A stretch of DNA of 64,000 nucleotides, taken from contig NJBN01000001.1 of assembly GCA_005223185.1 (NCBI GenBank), positions 310,001 to 374,000 of the forward strand, given 5' to 3'. The DNA comes from a candidate division LCP-89 bacterium B3_LCP (GTDB lineage Bacteria; Electryoneota; B3-LCP). The position numbers were made by a program, and so were the translations under genes. Of this stretch, positions 34,632-42,084 are shown piece after piece; position 1 is the first letter of the stretch, and each line of letters begins with the position of its first letter. Under the pieces are notes generated by a model. That model saw only the letters and a list, made by a program, of their open reading frames with translations. It was not told where the DNA came from and ran no database searches.

Positions 34632-36845
34632 CTATTTTATGAGTACAAGCTTCTGTACGGACTTCTGACCACCGCTTTCCAATCTGGCTAAGTAGATACC
34701 GGAAGGGAGACTTGCAGCGTTGAAGGTAATTTCGTGCGAACCCGCCTGGCGGAAGCCGTCCACTAATGAGGTAACAACTGCACCTCGAATATCGTAGATG
34801 GACAGCTTCACTTTTGCCTCAGTGGGTAGTGAGTAGGAAATGGTTGTAGTGGGGTTGAAGGGATTGGGGTGGGCAGGATGGAATTCAAATGTTGACGGCG
34901 TTAGAATCATCGCTTCCAATTCCTCGCTGAAGATGACGTTAGGTGTACCCAGCGGAATCACACCAGCGGCGACAGTCTGTGCCTGATTCAGTGTCTCGGC
35001 AATATCTTTTGCCAGTTCATCATCGACACCCAGTAGGTCCTGGATATAAACTATTGCCTGGGATACTGTTGCGCCATCATCAGAGGCATCCATGTATTGC
35101 CCCAGTTTATCCGATACCACGTTTAGTAGCAGTGCTAGATATTGCTGACAAGCCCTCTCATACATGCTGCTTCCGCCCTGATTGATGTTAAGTATGTATT
35201 CCAGATCGTCCATAGTCAAAGCAGTGACAGGTGTGCCGACATAGGTGACTCCATCAACTTCGATAGAATTCACCGTGTTCGAGTAGAAGTGATCGAAGAT
35301 TTCCTGAGAAAAACCTAACAGTTCATCTTCGGAGTACTGAGGATTTCCTTTGCCCGATTGATTAGCCTTAACCTGATGCTTCCAGAAACCTTTGGAGCGG
35401 GCGTCGTTGGTGGTTACAAGCGGAGTAAGAACGAAATCAACTGTGTCGGTTTCACCGGCATCCAGCTCAACGGGTACATCATTCTGATTCACAGCAAAGC
35501 CTAACGGTTCTACCAATTCGACGATGTAGTCACCGGGATCTATGTCAGGAAAGGAATACTCGCCGTTTTCATCCGTTAAGGTGGATTCGAGGAGTTGACT
35601 TCCATCATCCAAAAGGTCGATGGTAACACCCTGATAGGGTGGGGTGACGGTGCCAGCGATGTGGGCTATTGGCGGTACAGGTCCCTCTATCTTTAACAGC
35701 CAAAAATCTCTTGAACCTGCACCGAAAGAGTAAGAATTACCGAGTACTAGAATATTTCCATCTTCAGCGTGAACCGCAACTCCAGTAGTTTCTTGATTTG
35801 GACCGCCGTAAGTTGTGTCCCATATGGTCGTACCTACCGAGTCTACTTTCATTAACCAATAATCGTAGCTCCCAGCCCCTTTTGAATTTGTATATCCGGT
35901 TAACAGATAACCACCATCTCCTGAGGCGATAACAGAACGGCAATCGTCCTCTCCCGATCCTTCATAACTTTTCGACCAGATAGAATCACCATTTGCATTG
36001 ACGCAGAACAACCACATATCATAGTTCCCAGTCTTTTGGGTTAGTCCGCCCATAAGGAAATTTCCGTCACCTTTTGGCAAGATAGTATAGAATCCATCCG
36101 AACTGGATGTTCCATAATGCTTCGACCAGAGCGAATCACCTTCTGCATCAACTTTTAGCAAATACCCGCGATCCGGCGAAGATCCGAAAGGATCAGAAAA
36201 TCCCGCTAATAAAAATCCGCCGTCGCCTGCGGGAATAATGGAGGATGCAGCATCAGTAGCTGTAAGACCATAGGTTTTCGACCATAGGGTGTTACCCAGG
36301 GAGTCCACTTTCACGAGCCATATATCTTCATCTCCTGCACCGAAGGATTTAGTGTTTCCCGTAAGCAGGAAACCACCATCACCGGAAGAGACCATCGCGT
36401 TCAAATTATCATCTGCCGATCCGCCGTAGGTGTGAGACCAAACAGTGTGACCTGTGGCATCAATCTTCAAAACATACCAATCATATCCTCCAGCACCGTA
36501 AGACTTGGTACGACCACCTAAAAGGTAGTTCCCATCTCCAGCGGAAATAATGGAAGTCGCATATTCGTTACCACTACCACCATATGTAGAATCCCAGACT
36601 TGATTACCAAAATTGTCCACCATGATAAGCCACATATCCCCATCGCCTACTCCGAACGAGTGTGTTCCTCCGGCCAAGAGGAAATTGCCATCGCTTGTTT
36701 GGATAATATCCGTTGCTACTTCTGAGTTACTACCCCCATATGTCTGGGTCCACAACACTTCTGGCGCTTGCGCAAAAGCAACCGCTCCAGTTAGCACTAC
36801 CAGTACAACCACTACTACAAAACCTTTAACATGACTGTTCTTCAT
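34632..36845 (-). CDS. T9SS cargo: propeller plus carboxypeptidase-regulatory and GFWKHQ domains
   Basis: Secreted multidomain protein. Signal peptide (about 1-26: KGFVVVVVLVVLTGAVAFAQ). About seven 50-residue propeller repeats (about 30-390: WTQTYGGSNSEVATDIIQTSDGNFLLAGGT, repeated as GDGGFLLTGNTKSFGAGDEDIWLVKVD-like units). A carboxypeptidase-regulatory/CNA-B-like domain (about 395-475: LLDDGSQLLESTLTDENGEYSF). An uncharacterised helical module starting RSKGFWKHQVKANQSGKGNP (about 480-650). Last, a type A sorting domain (about 657-737: HPNPFNPTTTISYS). The start at 36845 has AAGGAGAG four nucleotides upstream, which decides against the ORF start at 36920. Expression may be controlled with the divergent membrane HTH gene, whose promoter overlaps its own. 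Confidence 0.85.
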   Translation of the reverse strand: MKNSHVKGFVVVVVLVVLTGAVAFAQAPEVLWTQTYGGSNSEVATDIIQTSDGNFLLAGGTHSFGVGDGDMWLIMVDNFGNQVWDSTYGGSGNEYATSIISAGDGNYLLGGRTKSYGAGGYDWYVLKIDATGHTVWSHTYGGSADDNLNAMVSSGDGGFLLTGNTKSFGAGDEDIWLVKVDSLGNTLWSKTYGLTATDAASSIIPAGDGGFLLAGFSDPFGSSPDRGYLLKVDAEGDSLWSKHYGTSSSDGFYTILPKGDGNFLMGGLTQKTGNYDMWLFCVNANGDSIWSKSYEGSGEDDCRSVIASGDGGYLLTGYTNSKGAGSYDYWLMKVDSVGTTIWDTTYGGPNQETTGVAVHAEDGNILVLGNSYSFGAGSRDFWLLKIEGPVPPIAHIAGTVTPPYQGVTIDLLDDGSQLLESTLTDENGEYSFPDIDPGDYIVELVEPLGFAVNQNDVPVELDAGETDTVDFVLTPLVTTNDARSKGFWKHQVKANQSGKGNPQYSEDELLGFSQEIFDHFYSNTVNSIEVDGVTYVGTPVTALTMDDLEYILNINQGGSSMYERACQQYLALLLNVVSDKLGQYMDASDDGATVSQAIVYIQDLLGVDDELAKDIAETLNQAQTVAAGVIPLGTPNVIFSEELEAMILTPSTFEFHPAHPNPFNPTTTISYSLPTEAKVKLSIYDIRGAVVTSLVDGFRQAGSHEITFNAASLPSGIYLARLESGGQKSVQKLVLIK
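34671..34805. repeat. Sorting-domain DNA repeat, copy 2
   Basis: Second copy of the 135-nt segment described at 32435-32569, within the sorting-domain codons of the cargo gene at 34632. Same reading frame, same strand, about 98 percent identical by eye. Confidence 0.85.
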
Positions 36846-36885
36846 TTTTCTCTCCTTGTTAATTTGATATTTTTCCTTTTCGATC

Positions 36886-36914
36886 TTGCATATCGATGTG
36901 ATTTGTATTATAAT
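36886..36914 (+). promoter_or_regulatory. Sigma-70-like promoter of the membrane HTH gene
   Basis: TTGCAT (36886-36891), 17-nt spacer, TATAAT (36909-36914), about 85 nt before the ATG at 36999. The -10 overlaps that of the promoter on the other strand. Confidence 0.6.
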
Positions 36915-36934
36915 AACCACGACCTGAATTTCAA
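36907..36934 (-). promoter_or_regulatory. Sigma-70-like promoter of T9SS cargo gene, overlapping
   Basis: On the minus strand TTGAAA (36929-36934), 16-nt spacer, TATAAT (36907-36912), about 62 nt before the ATG at 36845. The two -10 boxes share the palindromic TTATAA core, so polymerase cannot occupy both promoters at once. Confidence 0.6.
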
Positions 36935-36998
36935 AATGATAAATTGTACCTTAATGGGCAATTGATAGGCATTTCAGACACAATCCCGTATCTCCAGC

Positions 36999-37859
36999 AT
37001 GAACCACAACCTCACCTCCGAACAGATCACTTTTCTAGTCAACACCCGAATCAGGAAAAATGTGGCGCGTAAGGAGCTTTGCTACAATGCTGGTATTGCC
37101 TACCGGACTTTGAGTAGTATAGAACGCGGCGACCGGTCTATCGTGCGTCACGATACGATTGTGAAATGGTGCCAGGTACTGGAAATTGAGCCACAGAAGT
37201 TTCTGGATGGCAGATTCACAGATTACAAAGAAAGTGCTGATTTAAAGGAAGCAAGTCATGAACAAGTACTGAATCTCAAAATCCGTGATGAAACCTTTAA
37301 TCGAGAAATGCTTCACAGAATGAACCGCCGCGTCTGGATCGCCATCATTTTAAGCTGTTTGGTGTTAGTTGTCCTGATTTTTGGAGTGCTGAGACTAACG
37401 ATTTTCACCGAAAAACGCAAAGATTATATCAACCCCTATTGGAAAAACTACTGGATAAATGTCGGGCGCGATGTCTCCGCTACTCCTGAAAGAAAGCGAG
37501 TCCTGAACTATTTGAGCATGAAGAACGTTGTTCAACCGGGAGAGGAGATTTGTGCTGAACTGAAGTGGTCTTATTGTTATAGGAATGGAATTCCAGAGAT
37601 ATTCGTCAGCGCCTACGCTGAGTGGGAACCAGATACGGAAATTAGATTGTTCAATGGTGACTTAATCGGCGAGGGCAGCGAGATCAATCGCTTCTCTGTC
37701 ATTGCTCCAGTAAAAGCAGGACTGTACCGCTTGAGAATTTTCAATGCTTCGGCTCACGGTCCGGTTATCAGTTTTTATGGTAGTCCCCCTCCCTCTGATC
37801 AATTCCGCCCTGTTACTGTCCCCTATCACGAAATCGAAATCCTGGTCCTCCCCGAATAA
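36999..37859 (+). CDS. Membrane-anchored XRE-type HTH protein with periplasmic domain
   Basis: One-component-like regulator. Residues about 8-75 form an XRE/Cro-type helix-turn-helix (RKELCYNAGIAYRTLSSIERGD, split around the recognition helix). A linker follows (about 76-108), then one membrane helix (about 110-132: RVWIAIILSCLVLVVLIFGVL). A periplasmic beta-rich domain of about 150 residues ends the protein (ICAELKWSYCYRNGIPEIFVS, AGLYRLRIFNAS). The topology recalls RodZ, but the periplasmic domain does not look like RodZ. It is divergent from, and shares an overlapping promoter with, the T9SS cargo gene at 34632, so it may sense an envelope signal and control that gene or itself (inference). 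Confidence 0.75.
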   Translation: MNHNLTSEQITFLVNTRIRKNVARKELCYNAGIAYRTLSSIERGDRSIVRHDTIVKWCQVLEIEPQKFLDGRFTDYKESADLKEASHEQVLNLKIRDETFNREMLHRMNRRVWIAIILSCLVLVVLIFGVLRLTIFTEKRKDYINPYWKNYWINVGRDVSATPERKRVLNYLSMKNVVQPGEEICAELKWSYCYRNGIPEIFVSAYAEWEPDTEIRLFNGDLIGEGSEINRFSVIAPVKAGLYRLRIFNASAHGPVISFYGSPPPSDQFRPVTVPYHEIEILVLPE

Positions 37860-37863
37860 AAAA

Positions 37864-37889
37864 AAGAGCCAGATCATATTCTGGCTCTT
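37864..37889. terminator. Bidirectional terminator between convergent genes
   Basis: Nine-bp stem AAGAGCCAG (37864-37872) / CTGGCTCTT (37881-37889) with an 8-nt loop. A run of eight A before it gives a strong U tract on the minus strand for the TPR gene; on the plus strand it closes the HTH gene. Confidence 0.85.
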
Positions 37890-37949
37890 GTATTTACCCA
37901 TCGCGTTGTTCCCCCTCGTGCAATGGGTTCTAAGTGTCTGAAAGTAGAT

Positions 37950-38654
37950 TTACTCCACTTCAACCTCGGTGGAAACTCGCTTGTAAACCTGCTCGGAAAC
38001 GTCCAGGTTATTCTGTTTCATCTCGTATTCGCGCCGCTTCAGGCGAGACATCATGAAGGCGCGCCTCAATTTTCCCACGCCTAATGTCTTGAGAAGTGCT
38101 TGTGTTTCTTCGCCATCTTCACCCTGTGAATAAGCCATCAGCAGTCGGCGCCGGGCGCGGTGGATGCGTCCTTCCTTCATGTGCAGCTTGCCTAAGAGAA
38201 AGTTCGCCTTAGCCCGGTGCTGCCGGGGATTGGATCCACCGGTGACCTTAGTAGCAATCCTCAAGGACGCTAAGGCTTCGTCAACCCGGCTGCATGCCGC
38301 CAGCGCTTCAGCTAACCCGCAATGATAGCGGACATTATCAGTTTCAATTTCACATGCGGATTGCAGGTGGCGTACTGCTTTATCGGGGCGTTTGTGTTTC
38401 AACAGCGCCATACCGAACTTATACTTCTGTTCCGCCCGCCGCAGTAACTGGTCACAGCGGATTTCTTCGGAAATGCCGGTCTCTTCTTGTTCCAGCAGCA
38501 GTTCCAACAGGGGATCGAAGTAGGAAGGGTCGGTATCCATAGACTGGCGAAATTCCTGCTCAGCTTCTAAAAGGTAACCTTCCCTTTTAAGCTGCAAGCC
38601 CTTCTTGTAATGTTCCTGCGCCGTAGCTCGACGCTCAAATAACGTTTCAACCAT
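37950..38654 (-). CDS. TPR-repeat protein
   Basis: Cytoplasmic TPR protein with no signal peptide. Four TPR-like units can be seen (about 12-45 HYKKGLQLKREGYLLEAEQEF, 70-105 KYKFGMALLKHKRPDKAVRHL, 107-140 YHCGLAEALAACSRVDEALA, 148-180 FLLGKLHMKEGRIHRARRRL). The C terminus is basic and charged (AFMMSRLKRREYEMKQ), perhaps for binding a partner or nucleic acid. No neighbour links it to a pathway. Confidence 0.7.
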   Translation of the reverse strand: MVETLFERRATAQEHYKKGLQLKREGYLLEAEQEFRQSMDTDPSYFDPLLELLLEQEETGISEEIRCDQLLRRAEQKYKFGMALLKHKRPDKAVRHLQSACEIETDNVRYHCGLAEALAACSRVDEALASLRIATKVTGGSNPRQHRAKANFLLGKLHMKEGRIHRARRRLLMAYSQGEDGEETQALLKTLGVGKLRRAFMMSRLKRREYEMKQNNLDVSEQVYKRVSTEVEVE

Positions 38655-38890
38655 GCTTAAACCTGTAATTTAACAAATTGCAGATGAGCTTAATGCAATA
38701 TGGGTGCCGGAAACGGGGCGTAGAGCTTTAATTTTTCTAAATCAGCGAAATATATGAAGAGAACGAGGCATTGATTTAGATGCGTTCCGAAATTACTATT
38801 TGATATTCATTTGAAAAGCGGCTATTTTTAGCCAGTTGGGATACTTTGCGGATCCTTATTGCCAGCGTTGCGAAATCAAAAGCAAAGGGG

Positions 38891-38919
38891 TTGACATTAC
38901 CAATCCATTATGTTATTTT
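38891..38919 (+). promoter_or_regulatory. Sigma-70-like promoter of tRNA-Ala
   Basis: TTGACA (38891-38896), 17-nt spacer, TATTTT (38914-38919). This places transcription start near 38926, about 17 nt before the mature tRNA. Confidence 0.65.
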
Positions 38920-38942
38920 ATTTACTCGCGGAATGTTTGGAA

Positions 38943-39015
38943 GGGGCTGTAGCTCAGCTGGGAGAGCGATACGTTCGCAACGTATAGGTCGGCGGTTCGA
39001 TCCCGCTCAGCTCCA
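38943..39015 (+). tRNA. tRNA-Ala (anticodon CGC)
   Basis: 73-nt cloverleaf. The acceptor stem GGGGCTG (38943-38949) pairs with CAGCTCC (39008-39014) and includes the G3:U70 wobble pair that marks alanine tRNAs. The D-arm is GCTC...GAGC, the anticodon stem ATACG/CGTAT with loop TTCGCAA gives anticodon CGC (38976-38978, reads GCG), and the T-arm contains GGTTCGATCCC. Discriminator base A; the CCA end is not encoded. An alanine codon family using CGC in addition to the usual UGC/GGC tRNAs is moderately rare. Confidence 0.95.
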
Positions 39016-39021
39016 CATTTT

Positions 39022-39048
39022 AAATTATGAATTATGAATTATGAATTG
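39022..39048. repeat. 27-nt AATTATG repeat, left copy
   Basis: Three tandem AATTATG heptamers plus AATTG between tRNA-Ala and the SRP RNA. An identical 27-nt copy lies at 39350-39376, so the SRP RNA gene is bracketed by perfect direct repeats. Confidence 0.85.
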
Positions 39049-39099
39049 CAGGTTCGGTTTTTATCCTTTATTTTATGCTGTGCTAGGCGGGGAGTTAGC

Positions 39100-39343
39100 G
39101 GTGCCCTGTAGCCCGAAATCCGCTCATGCGGGGCCGAATACCCACGATTGAGGTCTTTTTGCTTCCGGACCCTGTAAGGCACGTGATGTAGAAGGTCAAG
39201 TCCCGCGCAATGGGATGTCGCCCAACCCCGTCAGGCCCGGAAGGGAGCAGCGGTAAGTGATAATTGCATGTGCCGCGGGGCAGCTTGGCTGGAATCGGCG
39301 ACCTTCAGGTGAAACGATAGCGAAAGTTCGAAGGTGGGGCACA
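39100..39343 (+). ncRNA. ffs: Signal recognition particle RNA, large type
   Basis: SRP RNA. The domain IV hairpin that binds Ffh is present at about 39226-39256, with GTCAGGCCC, a GGAA loop (39239-39242) and GGGAGCAGC. The ends pair (GTGCCCT at 39101-39107 with GGGGCAC at 39336-39342), giving an RNA of about 244 nt, so it is the long form with an Alu domain as in Bacillus or Thermotoga, not the about 110-nt E. coli 4.5S form. Exact ends are uncertain by a few nucleotides. Its location just before dnaX-ybaB-recR is a classic arrangement. With Ffh it targets membrane and secreted proteins co-translationally. Confidence 0.9.
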
Positions 39344-39349
39344 GCTTTG

Positions 39350-39376
39350 AAATTATGAATTATGAATTATGAATTG
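39350..39376. repeat. 27-nt AATTATG repeat, right copy
   Basis: Perfect copy of the repeat at 39022-39048, in the same orientation, 7 nt after the end of the SRP RNA. Confidence 0.85.
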
Positions 39377-39416
39377 TCTGGTTTAAGCCCTAGGTCATAG
39401 TCCTTAAGGTGAATTA

Positions 39417-41039
39417 GTGTCGTTTTTAGTTACAGCCAGGAAATGGCGTCCTCAGAAGTTCGAGGAAGTGGTGGGTCAGGATGGAGTATCCAGAACCCTG
39501 CAGAACGCCATCAAAGCGGGCAGGATAGCACATTCCTATATCTTCGCCGGACCGCGGGGTATCGGTAAAACTACCACTGCCCGGCTGTTGGCTAAAGCTA
39601 TAAACTGCTCTAAAGGACCCACCCCCGATCCTTGTGGCCAATGCGTTCCCTGCAAGGAAATCCCTGATGGCCGGTGTATGGACGTTCTGGAGATAGACGG
39701 GGCTTCCAACCGCGGTGTTGGTGAAATCAGAAACCTGCGGGACAACATTCATTTCAATCCCGCATCCTGCAGGAAGAAGATATACATCATCGATGAAGTT
39801 CACATGCTCACTATCGAGGCTTTCAATGCACTTCTGAAAACACTGGAAGAGCCCCCTGCGCACGCCCTGTTCATCTTTGCCACAACCGAAATTAACCGGG
39901 TTCCGGCGACCATTTTATCGAGATGCCAACGCTTCGATTTCCGGCGGCTGGCTACCGCGGAGATAAGTGGTCATCTGAGACATATTGCAGACCAGGAGGG
40001 ACTAAAGGCGACTGATGAAGCGATAGGTCTGATCGCTCGCCGGGCAGACGGTGCCATGAGGGATGCACAGAGTTTGTTAGATCAAATGGCGACATTTTCC
40101 CCGGAAGGGATCACTGCTGAAGAGGTGCGCACAGCATTGGGGATCGTACCGGAGGAGCTTTACTTTAAGGTGTCGGACTTAGTAAAAGATAATCGTACTC
40201 AGGACGTTTTCACCATAGTTGAGGACTTCGATACACGCGGCTTAAGCCCCGGTGAGTTGCTGCGGGGGCTATGTGATCATTTCCTGAATTTGATGAAGGC
40301 TGCAGAACCCAGCGGCGTCGAATACATTGAAGCGCCGGATGAAGTCAGGAATCAGTATCGGCAGGAAGCGCCCAAGTTCAAGCAAAATGACCTGCTGCGT
40401 ATCCTGGCAATCTTGCAGGAGGCTTTCAGTGAAATCCGCAGGCATCCTCAACCGCGCCTGAAGCTGGAATTGACCCTGCTGCGGCTGGCGTCCCTGGAAC
40501 GAACCGCCAGTATTGAGGAACTTATCGATTCGCTTCAAGGGAATAAGCCGCCCCAGCCACCTGGCGGAGGTGATGAACCCAAAGTTACCACGCCGGATAA
40601 AAGCAGATCGTCAACTCCACCGGAACCGCCTCCTGAACCTGTCAGTACGCGAATCAAGGAACCGCCCACTACTGAAACGCTGCCTCTGGATATGGCTGTT
40701 ATCAAGTCACGCTGGTCAAGCGTGGTTGAACGTATCTGTGCTGGGAATGTTCCTTTGGTGAGTCAGTTGAAATTAGGGATGCCCCGAAAGTTGGAAGATG
40801 ATATCCTGACGGTAGGTTTCGGGCTGGATTTTCACGATATGCAGATAGAGAGGCTACAGAAGGTTGCTGCTTCAGGGAACCTTGACGATGGCATAAAGCA
40901 GGTTTTTGCAAGTCCGCTTAGGATTCGATTTGAACGGCTGTCAAAAGCGGAGATGGAAGAAGTAGCGAAGTCAGTTGAAGATGAGGATCCTCTGGAGACT
41001 GAATTAATTCGTTGTTTGGGTGCGAAACGCATTGCCTGA
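39417..41039 (+). CDS. dnaX: DNA polymerase III subunit tau/gamma
   Basis: Clamp-loader ATPase of the replicative polymerase. AAA+ domain with Walker A GPRGIGKTTTARLLA (about residue 45), the zinc-binding cysteines CSKGPTPDPCGQCVPCKEI (about 63-81), Walker B IYIIDEVHML and the SRC motif ATILSRCQRF (arginine finger). Domain III follows, then a Pro-rich linker (about 378-425: PPQPPGGGD, PPEPPPEP) and a short C-terminal tau-like region. At 540 residues the tau part is shorter than in E. coli (643). No A-rich slippery run is visible for programmed frameshifting to gamma. Start GTG at 39417. It is followed by ybaB and recR, as in many bacteria. Confidence 0.93.
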   Translation: MSFLVTARKWRPQKFEEVVGQDGVSRTLQNAIKAGRIAHSYIFAGPRGIGKTTTARLLAKAINCSKGPTPDPCGQCVPCKEIPDGRCMDVLEIDGASNRGVGEIRNLRDNIHFNPASCRKKIYIIDEVHMLTIEAFNALLKTLEEPPAHALFIFATTEINRVPATILSRCQRFDFRRLATAEISGHLRHIADQEGLKATDEAIGLIARRADGAMRDAQSLLDQMATFSPEGITAEEVRTALGIVPEELYFKVSDLVKDNRTQDVFTIVEDFDTRGLSPGELLRGLCDHFLNLMKAAEPSGVEYIEAPDEVRNQYRQEAPKFKQNDLLRILAILQEAFSEIRRHPQPRLKLELTLLRLASLERTASIEELIDSLQGNKPPQPPGGGDEPKVTTPDKSRSSTPPEPPPEPVSTRIKEPPTTETLPLDMAVIKSRWSSVVERICAGNVPLVSQLKLGMPRKLEDDILTVGFGLDFHDMQIERLQKVAASGNLDDGIKQVFASPLRIRFERLSKAEMEEVAKSVEDEDPLETELIRCLGAKRIA

Positions 41040-41068
41040 ATACAATAAAAAGAAAATAGAGGTATATA

Positions 41069-41407
41069 ATGAAGCGATCCGGTATGGGAGGACTGCTTAA
41101 GCAGGCGCAGAAGCTTCAGGAAGACATGGCTAAAGCGCAGGCTGAATTGGAAACCATCGAAGTTGAAGGAAGCGCCGGTGGAGGCGTAGTAACGGTGCGG
41201 GCGTCCGGGAAACAGGAAATACTGGAGATCAAGATCGATCGGGACGTCATCGATCCTGAAGACTCCGAAATGCTTGAGGACCTAATCGTCGCTGCCGTCA
41301 ACCAGGCGCTGCAGAACGCTAAAGCGGCTGGTGAAGAGAAGATGTCATCGGTAACTTCCGGTTTGATGGGTGGGCTACCACCGGGATTGAAACTGCCGGG
41401 TATGTAG
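41069..41407 (+). CDS. ybaB: YbaB/EbfC nucleoid-associated protein
   Basis: Small DNA-binding protein of the YbaB/EbfC family, a dimeric nucleoid-associated protein found between dnaX and recR in most bacteria. The family pattern is complete: N-terminal helix GLLKQAQKLQEDMAKAQAEL, then the strands VEGSAGGGVVTVRASGKQEIL and IKIDRDVIDPED, then the C-terminal helix LVAAVNQALQNAKA. Length 112 is normal. GAGG lies upstream of the ATG. It begins 29 nt after dnaX. Confidence 0.93.
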   Translation: MKRSGMGGLLKQAQKLQEDMAKAQAELETIEVEGSAGGGVVTVRASGKQEILEIKIDRDVIDPEDSEMLEDLIVAAVNQALQNAKAAGEEKMSSVTSGLMGGLPPGLKLPGM

Positions 41408-41421
41408 GAGCGGGTGAATTT

Positions 41422-42021
41422 ATGTCTTCTATACCAACATCACTTCAGAACTTGATCGATGAATTCGCTAAGCTTCCGGGAGTGGGGAAAAAGTCCGCCG
41501 GGCGCATGGCAATTTACGTGCTGAAGAATTCTTCTGATAAAGCGCGGCAGTTAGCCGATGCTCTGGTAGCTCTGAAGGAAAAAGTGGTTATCTGCCGCAC
41601 CTGTTATAACATAGCTGAAGGCGAACAGTGTCCTATCTGTTCCGATCCCAAACGGGATCGGGTGACAATCTGCGTGGTGGAACAGGCTTCTGACATACTG
41701 CCGGTAGAGAAATCCGGGGCGTACTTCGGTCTCTATCACGTGCTGGGTGGAGTTCTCTCGCCCTTGGATCATCAGAACGAAGAGCAACTCCATATTGGCA
41801 GCCTGATCAAACGGATCGAACGGGATGGAACGAAGGAAGTAATTGTCGCCACTAATCCCACCACTGAGGGTGAAACTACGGCGATGCTGTTAGCTCAGCG
41901 GTTGCAGCATCTGGACGTGAAGGTTACCAGGATCGCACGGGGTCTGCCGGTGGGATCGGAATTGGAATTTGCGGATGAGGCGACGCTGACGCGGGCACTG
42001 CAAGGGAGAGGAGAGCTTTAG
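41422..42021 (+). CDS. recR: Recombination protein RecR
   Basis: Recombination mediator that acts with RecO/RecF to load RecA on gapped DNA. Helix-hairpin-helix near the N terminus (FAKLPGVGKKSAGRMA), C4 zinc finger (CRTCYNIAEGEQCPIC), and a Toprim domain (ICVVEQASDILPVEKSG ... EVIVATNPTTEGETTAM). The C terminus (TRIARGLPVGSELEFADEATL) is highly typical. 199 residues is the standard size. It begins 14 nt after ybaB, so dnaX-ybaB-recR form one operon. Confidence 0.95.
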   Translation: MSSIPTSLQNLIDEFAKLPGVGKKSAGRMAIYVLKNSSDKARQLADALVALKEKVVICRTCYNIAEGEQCPICSDPKRDRVTICVVEQASDILPVEKSGAYFGLYHVLGGVLSPLDHQNEEQLHIGSLIKRIERDGTKEVIVATNPTTEGETTAMLLAQRLQHLDVKVTRIARGLPVGSELEFADEATLTRALQGRGEL

Positions 42022-42031
42022 CGCGGTGCTC

Positions 42032-42073
42032 ATTGCAGATTGCAGAATGCAAATTGGAAATTTTAAATATAAT
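42032..42073. repeat. About 42-nt A/T-rich repeat, left copy
   Basis: Begins ATTGCAGATTGCAG and ends in AAATTGGAAATTTTAAAT plus a few bases. It closely matches 43098-43139 (roughly 34 of 42 positions by eye), same orientation. It lies between recR and the rhodanese lipoprotein gene. Confidence 0.7.
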
Positions 42074-42084
42074 GGAAATGAGCC

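Noticed and set aside
38846-39037. Open frame of 63 codons across the tRNA-Ala gene
   Set aside because: It reads through the tRNA sequence itself and has no ribosome-binding site or protein-like features.
40500-40700. Programmed frameshift in dnaX to make gamma
   Set aside because: I saw no A6-A7 slippery run or following stem in the linker codons.
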